From Mycobacterium intracellulare ATCC 13950 (GTDB lineage Bacteria > Actinomycetota > Actinomycetes > Mycobacteriales > Mycobacteriaceae): a stretch of 64,000 bases of DNA. The translations under genes were made by a program, and so were the position numbers. Below the pieces are notes generated by a model. That model made no database searches. It saw nothing but the letters and a program-made list of their open reading frames with translations, and was not told where the DNA came from. The stretch spans positions 2,728,001 through 2,792,000 of the forward strand of contig NC_016946.1 in NCBI RefSeq assembly GCF_000277125.1, given 5' to 3'. Positions 28,037 to 37,876 of this stretch are shown one piece after another (position 1 is the first letter of the stretch; each line of letters begins with the position of its first letter).

Positions 28037-28050
28037 TAGAACACGTTCCA
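28037..28050. promoter_or_regulatory. KstR-type operator
   Basis: TAGAACACGTTCCA matches the published KstR consensus TNNAACNNGTTNNA at every fixed position. It lies 26 bp before the nitronate monooxygenase ATG, where a -10 would be expected (TAAACT at 28032-28037), so binding would repress. KstR is the repressor of cholesterol-catabolism genes, relieved by a CoA-thioester sterol metabolite. Confidence 0.7.
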
Positions 28051-28076
28051 ATTCGGCGAGCATCCCAGGAGTTGTA

Positions 28077-29207
28077 ATGCACACCCCTATTTGCGACGAA
28101 CTCGGCATCGAGTTCCCGATCTTCGCCTTCACCCACTGCCGCGACGTCGTCGTGGCGGTCAGCAAGGCCGGGGGGTTCGGCGTGCTCGGGGCCGTCGGCT
28201 TCACGCCTGAGCAGCTCGAGATCGAGCTCAACTGGATCGACGAGAACATCGGCGACCACCCCTACGGCGTCGACATCGTCATCCCCAACAAGTACGAGGG
28301 CATGGACTCACACCTGTCCGCGGAGGAGCTGGCCGAGACGCTGCGCAAGATGGTGCCCCAGGAGCACCTTGACTTCGGGAAGAAGATCCTCGCCGACCAC
28401 GGCGTGCCGGTCGAGGACAGCGACGGCGACACCCTGCAGCTGCTCGGCTGGACCGAGGCGACGGCCACACCCCAGGTCGAGGTGGCGCTCAAGCACCCGA
28501 AGGTGAAGATGATCGCCAACGCGCTGGGCACCCCGCCGGCCGACATGATCAAGCACATCCACGAGGCCGGACTCAAGGTGGCCGCGCTGTGCGGCTCCCC
28601 CTCGCAGGCCCGCAAGCACGCGGACGCGGGCGTCGACATCATCATCGCGCAGGGCGGCGAGGCCGGCGGGCACTGCGGCGAGGTGGGCTCAATCGTGCTG
28701 TGGCCGCAGGTCGTCAAGGAGGTCGCTCCGGTTCCGGTGCTGGCCGCCGGCGGCATCGGCAGCGGCGAGCAGATCGCGGCCGCGCTGGCGCTGGGCGCAC
28801 AGGGCGCGTGGACCGGATCGCAGTGGCTGATGGTCGAGGAATCCTCGAACACCCCGGTCCAGCAGGAGGCCTACGTCAAGGCGGGCAGCCGCGACACCGT
28901 CCGCAGCCGGTCGTTCACCGGCAAGCCGGCCCGCATGCTGCGCAACGACTGGACCGAGGCGTGGGAGGCCCCGGAGAACCCGAAGCCCCTCGGAATGCCG
29001 TTGCAATACATGGTGTCCGGCATGGCGGTTCGTGCCACGAACAGGTACCCGAACGAATCCGTGGATGTCGCGTTCAACCCGGTCGGTCAGGTCGTCGGGC
29101 AGTTCACCAAGGTGGAGAAGACGTCGACGGTCATCGAGCGCTGGGTGCAGGAGTACCTGGAAGCGACCAACAGGCTCGACGAGCTCAACGAGGCCGCCTC
29201 CGTCTGA
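28077..29207 (+). CDS. Nitronate monooxygenase-family flavoprotein
   Basis: 376-aa FMN TIM-barrel enzyme. Family motifs AQGGEAGGHCGEVGS near residue 195 and LAAGGIGSGEQIAAALALGAQGAWTGS follow in the right order. The N-terminal ELGIEFPIFAFTHCRDVVVAV shows the substrate-binding start. Same length as Rv1894c. ATG 28077 has AGGAG nine bases upstream. The KstR-type box in its promoter suggests a role in sterol or propionate-type metabolism rather than general nitro detoxification; its substrate is unproven. Confidence 0.88.
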   Translation: MHTPICDELGIEFPIFAFTHCRDVVVAVSKAGGFGVLGAVGFTPEQLEIELNWIDENIGDHPYGVDIVIPNKYEGMDSHLSAEELAETLRKMVPQEHLDFGKKILADHGVPVEDSDGDTLQLLGWTEATATPQVEVALKHPKVKMIANALGTPPADMIKHIHEAGLKVAALCGSPSQARKHADAGVDIIIAQGGEAGGHCGEVGSIVLWPQVVKEVAPVPVLAAGGIGSGEQIAAALALGAQGAWTGSQWLMVEESSNTPVQQEAYVKAGSRDTVRSRSFTGKPARMLRNDWTEAWEAPENPKPLGMPLQYMVSGMAVRATNRYPNESVDVAFNPVGQVVGQFTKVEKTSTVIERWVQEYLEATNRLDELNEAASV

Positions 29208-29233
29208 CGGCGGGGCTTGCCCGGCCGGCGGGG

Positions 29234-29455
29234 CTAGACGTCGTCAACGTCCTGCCGGCCGGTGAACACTTCCTTCGTCCGGTCCAGGGCGTACGTGCCG
29301 ATGTCGATGGAATTCTGAACGATTCCGCTGGCACCGCCGGCAAGGTCACCCCGGATGATGTCGCTGGCGTGCTCGACGATGTCGGAGGCTTTCTCGACGG
29401 CGTTGGTCGCGATGTCCCTCGCCGCGTCGACCGCATCTTTGGGATTGAAGGCCAT
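29234..29455 (-). CDS. Small conserved mycobacterial protein (Rv1893-like)
   Basis: 73-aa amphipathic helical protein (DAVDAARDIATNAVEKASDIVEHASDIIRGD) with regular Ala/Asp/Ile spacing and no signal peptide or membrane helix. AAAGGAG lies at a good distance before ATG 29455. Size and place match Rv1893. Last gene of a three-gene minus-strand group with the two membrane/secreted proteins upstream. Function unknown. Confidence 0.8.
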   Translation of the reverse strand: MAFNPKDAVDAARDIATNAVEKASDIVEHASDIIRGDLAGGASGIVQNSIDIGTYALDRTKEVFTGRQDVDDV

Positions 29456-29533
29456 CTCGAGTCTCCTTTGTCGCAGGTTCGTTGCCCTGAACTCTAGACG
29501 GGACGAGGCCCCATTTCTCGGCGGCGGTGGGCT

Positions 29534-29824
29534 TCAGTAGTGCACGAGGGTGCGCCAGTAGTCTTCGGGAATTTCGGCCCCCGAGCGCAGTATTCGGGCC
29601 AGACCGATGGCCATCGCGATGCCCAGCAGCCCCAACCACAGCCCTGCCACCGCGATGACGCCCCACAACACGGCGGTGACCGCGGGCCACGGCGAAAACA
29701 CGGCCAGCACGGGCGCGAAGAAGAATCCGGTGCCGATGTACCACGCCGACCCGGCGCGATCCGAGGCCAGGACGAAACGCAGCCAGCGGGGCACGGGCGA
29801 CGCGCCTTGCACACCACGCTTCAT
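29534..29824 (-). CDS. Small two- to three-helix membrane protein (Rv1892-like)
   Basis: 96-aa membrane protein. Hydrophobic segments: WYIGTGFFFAPVLAVFSPW, and AVLWGVIAVAGLWLGLLGIAMAIGLA, which is long enough for one or two helices. The ending is EIPEDYWRTLVHY. ATG 29824 lies 11 bp after the secreted-protein stop, so the two are in one operon; the longer frame upstream overlaps that gene. Function unknown. Confidence 0.78.
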   Translation of the reverse strand: MKRGVQGASPVPRWLRFVLASDRAGSAWYIGTGFFFAPVLAVFSPWPAVTAVLWGVIAVAGLWLGLLGIAMAIGLARILRSGAEIPEDYWRTLVHY

Positions 29825-29835
29825 CGTCGTACCGA

Positions 29836-30240
29836 TCAGTCGGAGGGCGGGAAAAACCCTGCGCCGGTAAACCATCCGGGTTGCCATCCCTGCTCCCCCA
29901 GGCACAGCATGGGAAGCCCGTCCGGAGTCTGCGCCGCCGCCTGCGAGCCCGGGCATTTCGCGCCGGTCTGCTGGACCCCGTAGAGCGGATAGGAAGCGAC
30001 CCAGTACCCGGTGGTGGCCGCCGGGAACTGGTTCGGCGGCGGGAAGTGACAGGCCTCGGCCTGGCCGCTGGGCCCTCGTCCGAAGATGAAGCGCTCGTAG
30101 TTGTCGCACGGGGCGCCCAGCGAAGCTTGATAATTCATGCCCGGGACGTCGCCGTCGTAATGCGGGTCGGCGGCCGCGCACGGCGCCATGCCGATCGTGA
30201 TGCCCGCTATCGAAGCGGCGCTCAGCAATTCCCGAATCAT
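29836..30240 (-). CDS. Secreted protein (Rv1891-like)
   Basis: 134-aa exported protein: signal peptide MIRELLSAASIAGITIGMAPCAAA, cleaved near residue 24, then a Pro/Gly/aromatic-rich mature domain with four cysteines, likely two disulfides. ATG 30240 has GGCGGGG upstream. First gene of the Rv1891-1893-like operon, divergent from the P450. No known domain; mycobacterium-restricted. Confidence 0.8.
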   Translation of the reverse strand: MIRELLSAASIAGITIGMAPCAAADPHYDGDVPGMNYQASLGAPCDNYERFIFGRGPSGQAEACHFPPPNQFPAATTGYWVASYPLYGVQQTGAKCPGSQAAAQTPDGLPMLCLGEQGWQPGWFTGAGFFPPSD

Positions 30241-30370
30241 GTTCCACCCCGCCTGTCGTCGCCGGTGACCTGCACCAAAGCATATCGGTCGGGCCGCGGG
30301 CCACAAGACGGATTCGGCGCGCGGCCGCGATCCCCGCCGGCGCACGACCGTGGCGGACAAAGCGCACCCG

Positions 30371-30384
30371 CGGAACACGTTCCA
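30371..30384. promoter_or_regulatory. KstR-like operator upstream of the P450
   Basis: CGGAACACGTTCCA matches the KstR consensus at all fixed positions but the first (C for T). The 15 bases GAACACGTTCCAATT are identical to those at the box before the nitronate monooxygenase 2.3 kb away. It lies about 100 bp upstream of the P450 start and about 130 bp upstream of the divergent secreted-protein start. Confidence 0.6.
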
Positions 30385-30485
30385 ATTTGCCCCCGACGAT
30401 CTTGCGTCAATGCTTCCCAACCGTGGTCCGGCAATGGTTTCCTTGCACAAGGACGCCTAGACGACTTCGTATCGAGGAGTGCGCC

Positions 30486-31772
30486 ATGTCAACCGTCGAG
30501 CCCAGCACCAAGCCGGTCCCCAATCTGCCTCCAGGCTTCGACTTCACCGATCCGGACATCCACGCCGAGCGATTGCCGGTAGAAGAACTGGCCGAGCTGC
30601 GCCGCACGGCGCCGATCTGGTGGAACGAACAACCGATCGGTGCCGGCGGGTTCGACGACGGCGGCTTCTGGGTGGTGTCCAAGCACAAGGACGTCAAAGA
30701 GGTCTCGCTCCGCAGTGACGTGTTCTCCAGCCTGCAGAAGACCGCGCTGCCGCGCTACAAGGACGGCACGGTCGGCGAGCAGATCGAACGCGGCAAGTTC
30801 GTCCTGCTCAACATGGATGCGCCGCAGCACACCCGGCTGCGCAAGATCATTTCGCGGGCGTTCACGCCACGGGCCATCGAGCGCCTGCGCGAAGACCTCG
30901 CCGAGCGGGCCCGCCACATCGTCGAGCAAGCGGCCGCCGAGGGCCGCGGCGACTTCGTCGAGCAGGTGTCGTGCGAACTGCCGCTGCAGGCCATCGCCGG
31001 GTTGATGGGCGTGCCGCAGGAAGAACGCAAGAAACTGTTCCACTGGTCCAACGAGATGGTCGGCGACCAGGACCCCGAATTCGCCAACAACGACGCCATC
31101 ACCGCCTCGGTCGAACTCATCATGTACGGCATGCAGATGGCGGCCGAGCGGACGAAGAATCCGGGGGAAGACCTCGTCACCAAGCTGGTCCAGGCCGACA
31201 TCGACGGACACAAGCTTTCCGACGATGAATTCGGCTTTTTCGTGATCCTGTTGGCGGTGGCCGGAAACGAGACCACCCGCAACTCCATCACCCAGGGCAT
31301 GATGGCCTTCACCGACTTTCCCGACCAATGGGAGCTGTTCAAGAAGGAGCGTCCCGGCACCGCCGCCGACGAGATCGTCCGGTGGGCCACCCCGGTCACC
31401 TCGTTTCAGCGCACCGCGCTCGAGGACTACGAACTGTCCGGTGTGCGGATCAAAAAGGGTCAGCGGGTCGTAATGGTCTACCGCTCAGCCAATTTCGACG
31501 AGGACGTCTTCGACGATCCGTTCACGTTCAACATCCTGCGCGATCCCAACCCGCACGTCGGGTTCGGCGGAACCGGCGCCCACTACTGCATCGGGGCGAA
31601 CCTGGCGCGCATGACGATCGACCTGATGTTCAACGCGATCGCCGACGGCATCCCCGACCTCGAGTCCATCGGCAAGCCCGAACGCCTGCGGTCGGGCTGG
31701 CTCAACGGGATCAAGCACTGGCAGGTGGACTACCACACCGATGGAAAAGCGAAAGTCCCTGCCGCGCACTAA
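30486..31772 (+). CDS. Cytochrome P450, CYP125-like (sterol C26/27-hydroxylase family)
   Basis: 428-aa P450. I-helix AGNETT at 259-264, ExxR as EIVR at 296-299, and heme-binding GFGGTGAHYCIG with Cys368. The N-terminal PNLPPGFDFTDPDIHAERLP and many internal stretches (VEQVSCELPLQAIAGLMGVPQ, LSDDEFGFFVILLAVAGN) match my memory of CYP125A1 (Rv3545c), which oxidises the cholesterol side chain at C26. Rv3545c lies in the main cholesterol cluster, so this is a paralogue outside that locus. ATG 30486 has GAGGAG upstream. It heads an operon with an ADH and a YceI-like gene. Confidence 0.9.
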   Translation: MSTVEPSTKPVPNLPPGFDFTDPDIHAERLPVEELAELRRTAPIWWNEQPIGAGGFDDGGFWVVSKHKDVKEVSLRSDVFSSLQKTALPRYKDGTVGEQIERGKFVLLNMDAPQHTRLRKIISRAFTPRAIERLREDLAERARHIVEQAAAEGRGDFVEQVSCELPLQAIAGLMGVPQEERKKLFHWSNEMVGDQDPEFANNDAITASVELIMYGMQMAAERTKNPGEDLVTKLVQADIDGHKLSDDEFGFFVILLAVAGNETTRNSITQGMMAFTDFPDQWELFKKERPGTAADEIVRWATPVTSFQRTALEDYELSGVRIKKGQRVVMVYRSANFDEDVFDDPFTFNILRDPNPHVGFGGTGAHYCIGANLARMTIDLMFNAIADGIPDLESIGKPERLRSGWLNGIKHWQVDYHTDGKAKVPAAH

Positions 31773-31781
31773 GCTAAGCCG

Positions 31782-32795
31782 ATGCCCAAACATCAAGCTG
31801 TCCGGATCCAGTCCGCAGGCGGCCCCCTAGAGCTGGCCGAAGTCGAAACCCAACCACCCGGCCGCGACGAGGTACGACTGACGGTCGGCGCGTGCGGGAT
31901 CTGTGGCACCGACGCGCACTTCGTCAACGGGGGGTTCCCGGGCATCTCGTGGCCCCTGACGCCCGGACACGAGATCGCAGGCAAGGTCGCCGAAGTCGGT
32001 GACGGCGTGCAGGATTTCGCGATCGGCGATCGCGTCGCGGTCGGTTGGTTCGGCGGGTGCTGCTACCACTGCGATCAATGCCGCAAGGGCCTCTTCATTC
32101 ACTGCGCGAACGGGAAGGTGCCGAGCTGGCAGTATCCCGGCGGATACGCGGAATCGGTGACCGTCCCGGTGAGCGCCCTGGCCCGGATACCGGCCGAGCT
32201 CTCCGACGCCGAAGCCGCCCCCATGGGGTGTGCCGGCGTCACCACCTACAACGCGTTGCGTCACACGAAAGCCTTGCCCGGCGATCGCGTGGCGATACTG
32301 GGCGTCGGTGGCCTGGGCCACCTCGGCGTGCAGTTCGCCCGGGCGATGGGCTTCGAGACCATCGCGATCAACCGCGGCAGCGGCAAGGCCGATGACGCCC
32401 GGAAACTGGGCGCCCATCACTACATCGATTCCACCGCCAACGATCCCGCCGAAGCGCTGAAGGACTTGGGCGGCGCGACCGTCGTCCTGGCCACCGCGGG
32501 CAATTCGAAGGCGATGGCCGCCACCGTCGGCGGCATCGTCCCGCAAGGTGAACTGGTCACCATCGGCGTCACGCCCGAGCCGCTGCAGATCAGCCCCGTA
32601 CAGCTGATCACCCCCGGCGTCAGCATCGTCGGGCATCCCTCCGGTACGGCCAAAGACGTCGAGGACACCATGCATTTCGCGGTCCTGTCCGGCGTTCGGG
32701 CGTGGATCGAGGAGTTACCGCTGGCGCAGGCGGCCGACGGCTATGCGGCGCTGGAGCAGGGGCGAGCGCATTACCGCACCGTCTTGACCATGTGA
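31782..32795 (+). CDS. Zinc-dependent alcohol dehydrogenase (ADHC-like)
   Basis: 337-aa MDR enzyme. Catalytic zinc ligands CGICGTD and GHE, structural-zinc cysteines in GCCYHCDQCRKGLFIHC, and the nucleotide motif ILGVGGLGHLGVQFARAMG. It starts 9 bp after the P450. The natural reading is that the P450 makes a terminal alcohol and this enzyme takes it to the aldehyde. That is an inference from order only. Confidence 0.88.
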   Translation: MPKHQAVRIQSAGGPLELAEVETQPPGRDEVRLTVGACGICGTDAHFVNGGFPGISWPLTPGHEIAGKVAEVGDGVQDFAIGDRVAVGWFGGCCYHCDQCRKGLFIHCANGKVPSWQYPGGYAESVTVPVSALARIPAELSDAEAAPMGCAGVTTYNALRHTKALPGDRVAILGVGGLGHLGVQFARAMGFETIAINRGSGKADDARKLGAHHYIDSTANDPAEALKDLGGATVVLATAGNSKAMAATVGGIVPQGELVTIGVTPEPLQISPVQLITPGVSIVGHPSGTAKDVEDTMHFAVLSGVRAWIEELPLAQAADGYAALEQGRAHYRTVLTM

Positions 32796-32807
32796 CAGCG
32801 TCGGTCC

Positions 32808-33368
32808 GTGACTTCTGAGAAGGGCGCGACGTGGACGATCGGCCCGCCCGACGGTGAACTGTTGCTCCACACCGGTGTTGCCGGGCGAGCGGCGCGGATG
32901 GGCCACCGCCTCACCATCGTGATGTCGCGCTGGCGTGCCACCGTGAATTGGGCGGGTTCGCGACCCGTCAGCGCCGAACTTGCGGTCGACGTCGGTTCCT
33001 TCGCCGTGGTGAACGCCGAGGGCGGCATCAAAGGGCTGTCCGCGACCGAGAAGGCGCAGGTGCGCTCCAATGCATTGAAGTCGTTGGACGCCAAGCGATT
33101 TCCCGAGATTCGCTACAGTGCGGATGTCATCGAGCGGGCCGGCGACGGGTACCGGCTCACCGGCACGCTCGAGATCCATGGCACCTCGCGAGACCACGTC
33201 GTCGACGTGCGCACCGAAGATCTCGGAAACGCGTGGCGCATATCGGGTGAAACCGCCGTCCGGCAAACCGATTACGGCGTCAAGCCCTACTCGCTGCTGA
33301 TGGGCTCGGTCCAGGTCGCCGACGACGTGTCATTGACGTTTACCGCGGTTCACGCCAAGGACGGGTGA
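32808..33368 (+). CDS. YceI-family lipid-binding-like protein
   Basis: 186-aa protein of the YceI lipocalin-like barrel: TWTIGPPDGELLLHTGVAGRAARMGH at the start, then the LKSLDAKRFPEIRY and LEIHGTSRDHVVDV family segments. No signal peptide is seen, so it appears cytoplasmic. YceI proteins bind polyprenoid-type lipids. GTG 32808 lies 12 bp after the ADH, so the three genes form one operon. Possibly a carrier for the hydrophobic substrate of the P450. Confidence 0.82.
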   Translation: MTSEKGATWTIGPPDGELLLHTGVAGRAARMGHRLTIVMSRWRATVNWAGSRPVSAELAVDVGSFAVVNAEGGIKGLSATEKAQVRSNALKSLDAKRFPEIRYSADVIERAGDGYRLTGTLEIHGTSRDHVVDVRTEDLGNAWRISGETAVRQTDYGVKPYSLLMGSVQVADDVSLTFTAVHAKDG

Positions 33369-33387
33369 ACAAAATTTCCGGGCGAGA

Positions 33388-34524
33388 TCAGGGCTGCCCG
33401 CCCGCCGCGCGCGGCGCCGAATCGGCCGCGTCGCCCGCGTCCCCGGGGATGTGCTCGAGCACGCGGGTCAAGTAGGGCTGCCCGTTACCCGGATCCGGCT
33501 GCCGATCGCCACCGACGCCCGGCTGCTCTTCCGGCGCGGCCGGCTCGGCAGCGGACTCGCCGGCGGCGGGCGGCTGGGTGGGTCGCTTGACCGGTGGGGG
33601 CGCCGGAAGCGGCGCGACGGCCGGGGCCGCCTCGGCGGCCTGGGGCGTGGACGGGTGGGTGGTGTGCTTGGACGCGGGCGCGCTGGCCGGGCCCACGTGG
33701 ATCCCCACCGCCAGCGACACCGAGCCGACGAACGTGACCGCACCGGCGGCCAACGCCGTGAGGGCCCCGGCGTACGACAGGTGCCGCTGTCGTGCCGGCG
33801 CTGAGGAAATGGGTTCGCTGTGGTGCGCCACCAGCTGGTCGTCGGTGAACTCGGTGCTGCGGGCCGCGGACAGCGCCGCGCCCCGTGCGATCGTCACCTG
33901 GGCCATCGATTGCACGAAAACCGGTACCGGCAAGGCCTTTTCGAGTTGCCATGAGAAACCGTCGATGTCGCGGTGTGCGCCGACGACGACAACCCCGCCG
34001 GGTTGCCATCCGTCGCGGTCGAACATGCCGGTCAGCCACCGGGTCAGGCCGTCGAGGCCGCCGCGCACCTGCTTGGTCGCCGTCTGGGTCTCGCCGTCCT
34101 GAGTGTCGACCATGACGACGGTCGTGGCGTCATGGTCGAGAATGCAGACCGCGGTCTGTTCGTAACCGATGACGGGTGCGATGGCCTGCGCCAGGGTCTC
34201 GATGGCCTCGAGGAACCGGACCGGCACGACGTTGTCGAAACCCGCGTCGGTCAACGCCTCCAGCACCAGTGCCGCCTGAGCGGCTGCGTCGTCGTTCCAG
34301 GTCACCCCGATGACGCGCAGTCGTTGATCGCTCGCGGCCGCCGCCGTGTCGACCCGCAAGACCTCGTCGACGACTTGCTCCGCGGTGTTCACGGCGCGGA
34401 CACCTCGGCCGGCGCGCAGCGCCAACTCCTGGTGATCCAGGATGGTGCCGTCTGCGCCGTGTCCCTCAGCGAGGACCCAGCCGACGGCGGTCGGCGTCAC
34501 TGACAGGCCAAGTACCGTGTCCAA
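33388..34524 (-). CDS. Mycobacterial DUF7159-type membrane protein with Pro-rich tail
   Basis: 378-aa protein. A cytosolic N-terminal domain begins DTVLGLSVTPTAVGWVLAEG and has actin/Hsp70-ATPase-like features (LDHDATTVVMVD; VVVVGAHRDIDG). One membrane helix follows (ALTALAAGAVTFVGSVSLAVGI), then an external Pro/Ala/Glu tail of about 95 residues. Family members start exactly at the DTVLGLS segment, so TTG 34524 is preferred, with GGGGC upstream, over ATG 34641 or 34797. Function unknown. It converges with the YceI gene. Confidence 0.7.
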   Translation of the reverse strand: MDTVLGLSVTPTAVGWVLAEGHGADGTILDHQELALRAGRGVRAVNTAEQVVDEVLRVDTAAAASDQRLRVIGVTWNDDAAAQAALVLEALTDAGFDNVVPVRFLEAIETLAQAIAPVIGYEQTAVCILDHDATTVVMVDTQDGETQTATKQVRGGLDGLTRWLTGMFDRDGWQPGGVVVVGAHRDIDGFSWQLEKALPVPVFVQSMAQVTIARGAALSAARSTEFTDDQLVAHHSEPISSAPARQRHLSYAGALTALAAGAVTFVGSVSLAVGIHVGPASAPASKHTTHPSTPQAAEAAPAVAPLPAPPPVKRPTQPPAAGESAAEPAAPEEQPGVGGDRQPDPGNGQPYLTRVLEHIPGDAGDAADSAPRAAGGQP

Positions 34525-36143
<1,619 letters not shown>

Positions 36144-36160
36144 CCCTATTCACCTGACGC

Positions 36161-36197
36161 CACTACTGCGCTTGACGACACGTCAGGCGCAGTAGTG
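36161..36197 (+). terminator. Strong hairpin terminator after fbpB
   Basis: The 37 bases fold into a stem of 11 perfect pairs (CACTACTGCGC with GCGCAGTAGTG), one U-G pair, then five more pairs (TGACG/CGTCA) around a 3-base loop. It starts 18 bases after the fbpB stop. No U-tract follows, as is common for mycobacterial hairpin terminators. Confidence 0.75.
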
Positions 36198-36233
36198 CGT
36201 TAAGGGGCGGCGATTCACGCCAGAATCGTCGCT

Positions 36234-36818
36234 ATGTCCCGCAGCGCGCGCCCGCACCGCGTCCGTCTCGTTCCCCTGTGTGTCGCCGTGGTCGGCGGCC
36301 TGGCGGTGTGGGCGGCGCCGGCCCGCGCCGACGACGCGAATCGCCTGACCCCGTTGGTCGACGCCGCCGCGCAACGGCTACAGGTTGCCGACCCGGTGGC
36401 CGCCTATAAATGGAACACCCACGGGGCAATTGAGGACCCCGTTCGCGTCCGGCAGGAATTGGCAAAGCTCGGCGACGACGCCGTCGCCGCACGCATCGAC
36501 CGCGACTAAATCACCCGGGTCTTCGGTGACCAGATCGGCGCGACCGAGGCCATCGAATACGGCCGGTTCGCGGATTGGAAACTCAATCCGGGTGACGCCC
36601 CGGCCGACTCCCCGGACCTCGCGGCCTCGCGGTCGACGATCGACGGCCTCAACCAGGCGATGCTGGCGCAGATATCGGCCAACTGGGACGTGCTGCACTC
36701 GCCGGCGTGCGCGGGCCAGCTCGACGCCGCCAGGGGCGCCATCGTCGCGAGTCGTCGGCTCGACGGCCTCTACCGACGCGCCCTCTGGTCAGCGACGCAA
36801 TCGTATTGCCAGCAATAA
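36234..36818 (+). pseudogene. Secreted chorismate mutase, broken by in-frame stop
   Basis: Equivalent of the periplasmic AroQ-class chorismate mutase Rv1885c. Signal peptide ends ARA-DDANRL, followed by [20 protein letters not shown]. At 36507-36509 the frame has TAA where the family has tyrosine (IDPDYVTRVF in M. tuberculosis as I recall; here IDRD-stop-ITRVF). Past it, the same frame continues without frameshift for another 102 codons with full family similarity ([19 protein letters not shown] to TQSYCQQ) and stops at 36818. A single base change from a Tyr codon explains it. The truncated 91-aa product would lack most of the active site. Confidence 0.85.
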
Positions 36819-36950
36819 TTTAATTTTTCCTCACCATTTCCTAACCGTCGAATTTGGCCTGGCGATAACGCGATTTCCGCAGATAGAAGGCATATCTCGC
36901 GCCATTTTCGAATAGGTAACGCTTTGGCCACACGCGCCGAAAACCTTGAC

Positions 36951-37361
36951 ATGAAGAATCTCTGCAAGCTTCTCGTCAAGTCCATAGCGGTCGGCGGGTT
37001 CGTTGCAGCATCGATGGCTTCGTCCACGGGTGTGGTGAGCGCGGACGCCGCTCCCAACTGGGACGCGATCGCTCAATGCGAATCCGGCGGCAACTGGCAC
37101 GCCAACACCGGAAACGGCAATTACGGTGGACTGCAATTCAAGCCGGCCACCTGGGCGCGTTACGGCGGCGTCGGCAACCCGGCGGCCGCCTCCAGGGAGC
37201 AGCAAATCGCCGTGGCCAACCGGGTTTTCGCGGAAGAGGGCGTGGAGCCCTGGCCGAAGTGCGGCGCGCAGTCCGGCCTGCCGATCGGTTGGTACTCGCA
37301 CCCGGCGCAGGGCATCAAGCAGATCATCAACGGGTTGATCCAGGCGGCCGTCCCGCACTGA
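36951..37361 (+). CDS. rpfC: Resuscitation-promoting factor, RpfC-like
   Basis: 136-aa secreted lysozyme/transglycosylase-like Rpf protein that cleaves peptidoglycan and promotes regrowth from dormancy. Signal peptide ends near VVSADA; the Rpf domain [14 protein letters not shown] holds the catalytic Glu, and [11 protein letters not shown] and EPWPKCG carry the second cysteine of the disulfide. It has a C-terminal tail ([20 protein letters not shown]). ATG 36951 is preferred to TTG 36924. The symbol follows location next to the Rv1885c-type gene, as for Rv1884c; sequence alone would fit RpfC or RpfE. Confidence 0.85.
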   Translation: MKNLCKLLVKSIAVGGFVAASMASSTGVVSADAAPNWDAIAQCESGGNWHANTGNGNYGGLQFKPATWARYGGVGNPAAASREQQIAVANRVFAEEGVEPWPKCGAQSGLPIGWYSHPAQGIKQIINGLIQAAVPH

Positions 37362-37414
37362 TGACACGCCCGCGTGGTCTATGACCCGGCACCAAGCTGT
37401 GTTTGGATCAGCCC

Positions 37415-37876
37415 ATGGAAGGTTCGGCGACTGTTCACATGGCGGCGCCCGCGGCCAAGATCTGGGATCTCATCGCGGACGTGCGCAACACCGGACGGTT
37501 TTCCCCGGAAGTTTTCGAGGCCGAGTGGCTGGGCGATGCGACCGGCCCGGCCCTTGGCGCGAAATTCCGCGGCCACGTCCGGCGCAATGAAATGGGACCC
37601 GTGTATTGGACGACCTGCAAGGTCACCGCGTGCGATCCGGGCCGCGAATTCGGCTTCACCGTGCTGCTCGGTGATCGGGAGGTCAACAACTGGCACTACC
37701 GCTTGGCGCCCAGCGGCGGCGGGACCGACGTCACCGAGTCGTTTCGGCTCAACCCCGCGCCCTGGCTGGGCGTGTACTGGTTGTTCGGCGGATTTCTGCG
37801 CAAGCGCCGCAACATCCGCGACATGACCAAGACGCTGAACCGCATCAAAGACGTGGTCGAGGCCGACGCGTCGTGA
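37415..37876 (+). CDS. SRPBCC family protein (Rv1883c-like)
   Basis: 153-aa START-like protein: GSATVHMAAPAAKIWDLIADVRNTGRFSPEV at the beginning and KRRNIRDMTKTLNRIKDVVE as closing helix. Start ATG 37415 gives the same length as Rv1883c; a TTG at 37403 is the alternative. Its stop overlaps the SDR start (GTGA), so the two are translated together. Ligand unknown. Confidence 0.85.
   Translation: MEGSATVHMAAPAAKIWDLIADVRNTGRFSPEVFEAEWLGDATGPALGAKFRGHVRRNEMGPVYWTTCKVTACDPGREFGFTVLLGDREVNNWHYRLAPSGGGTDVTESFRLNPAPWLGVYWLFGGFLRKRRNIRDMTKTLNRIKDVVEADAS

Noticed and set aside
36819..36950. Possible ydaO (c-di-AMP) riboswitch before rpfC, as known for rpfA
   Set aside because: The gap is only about 130 bases, too short for the element, and I see none of its conserved paired segments.
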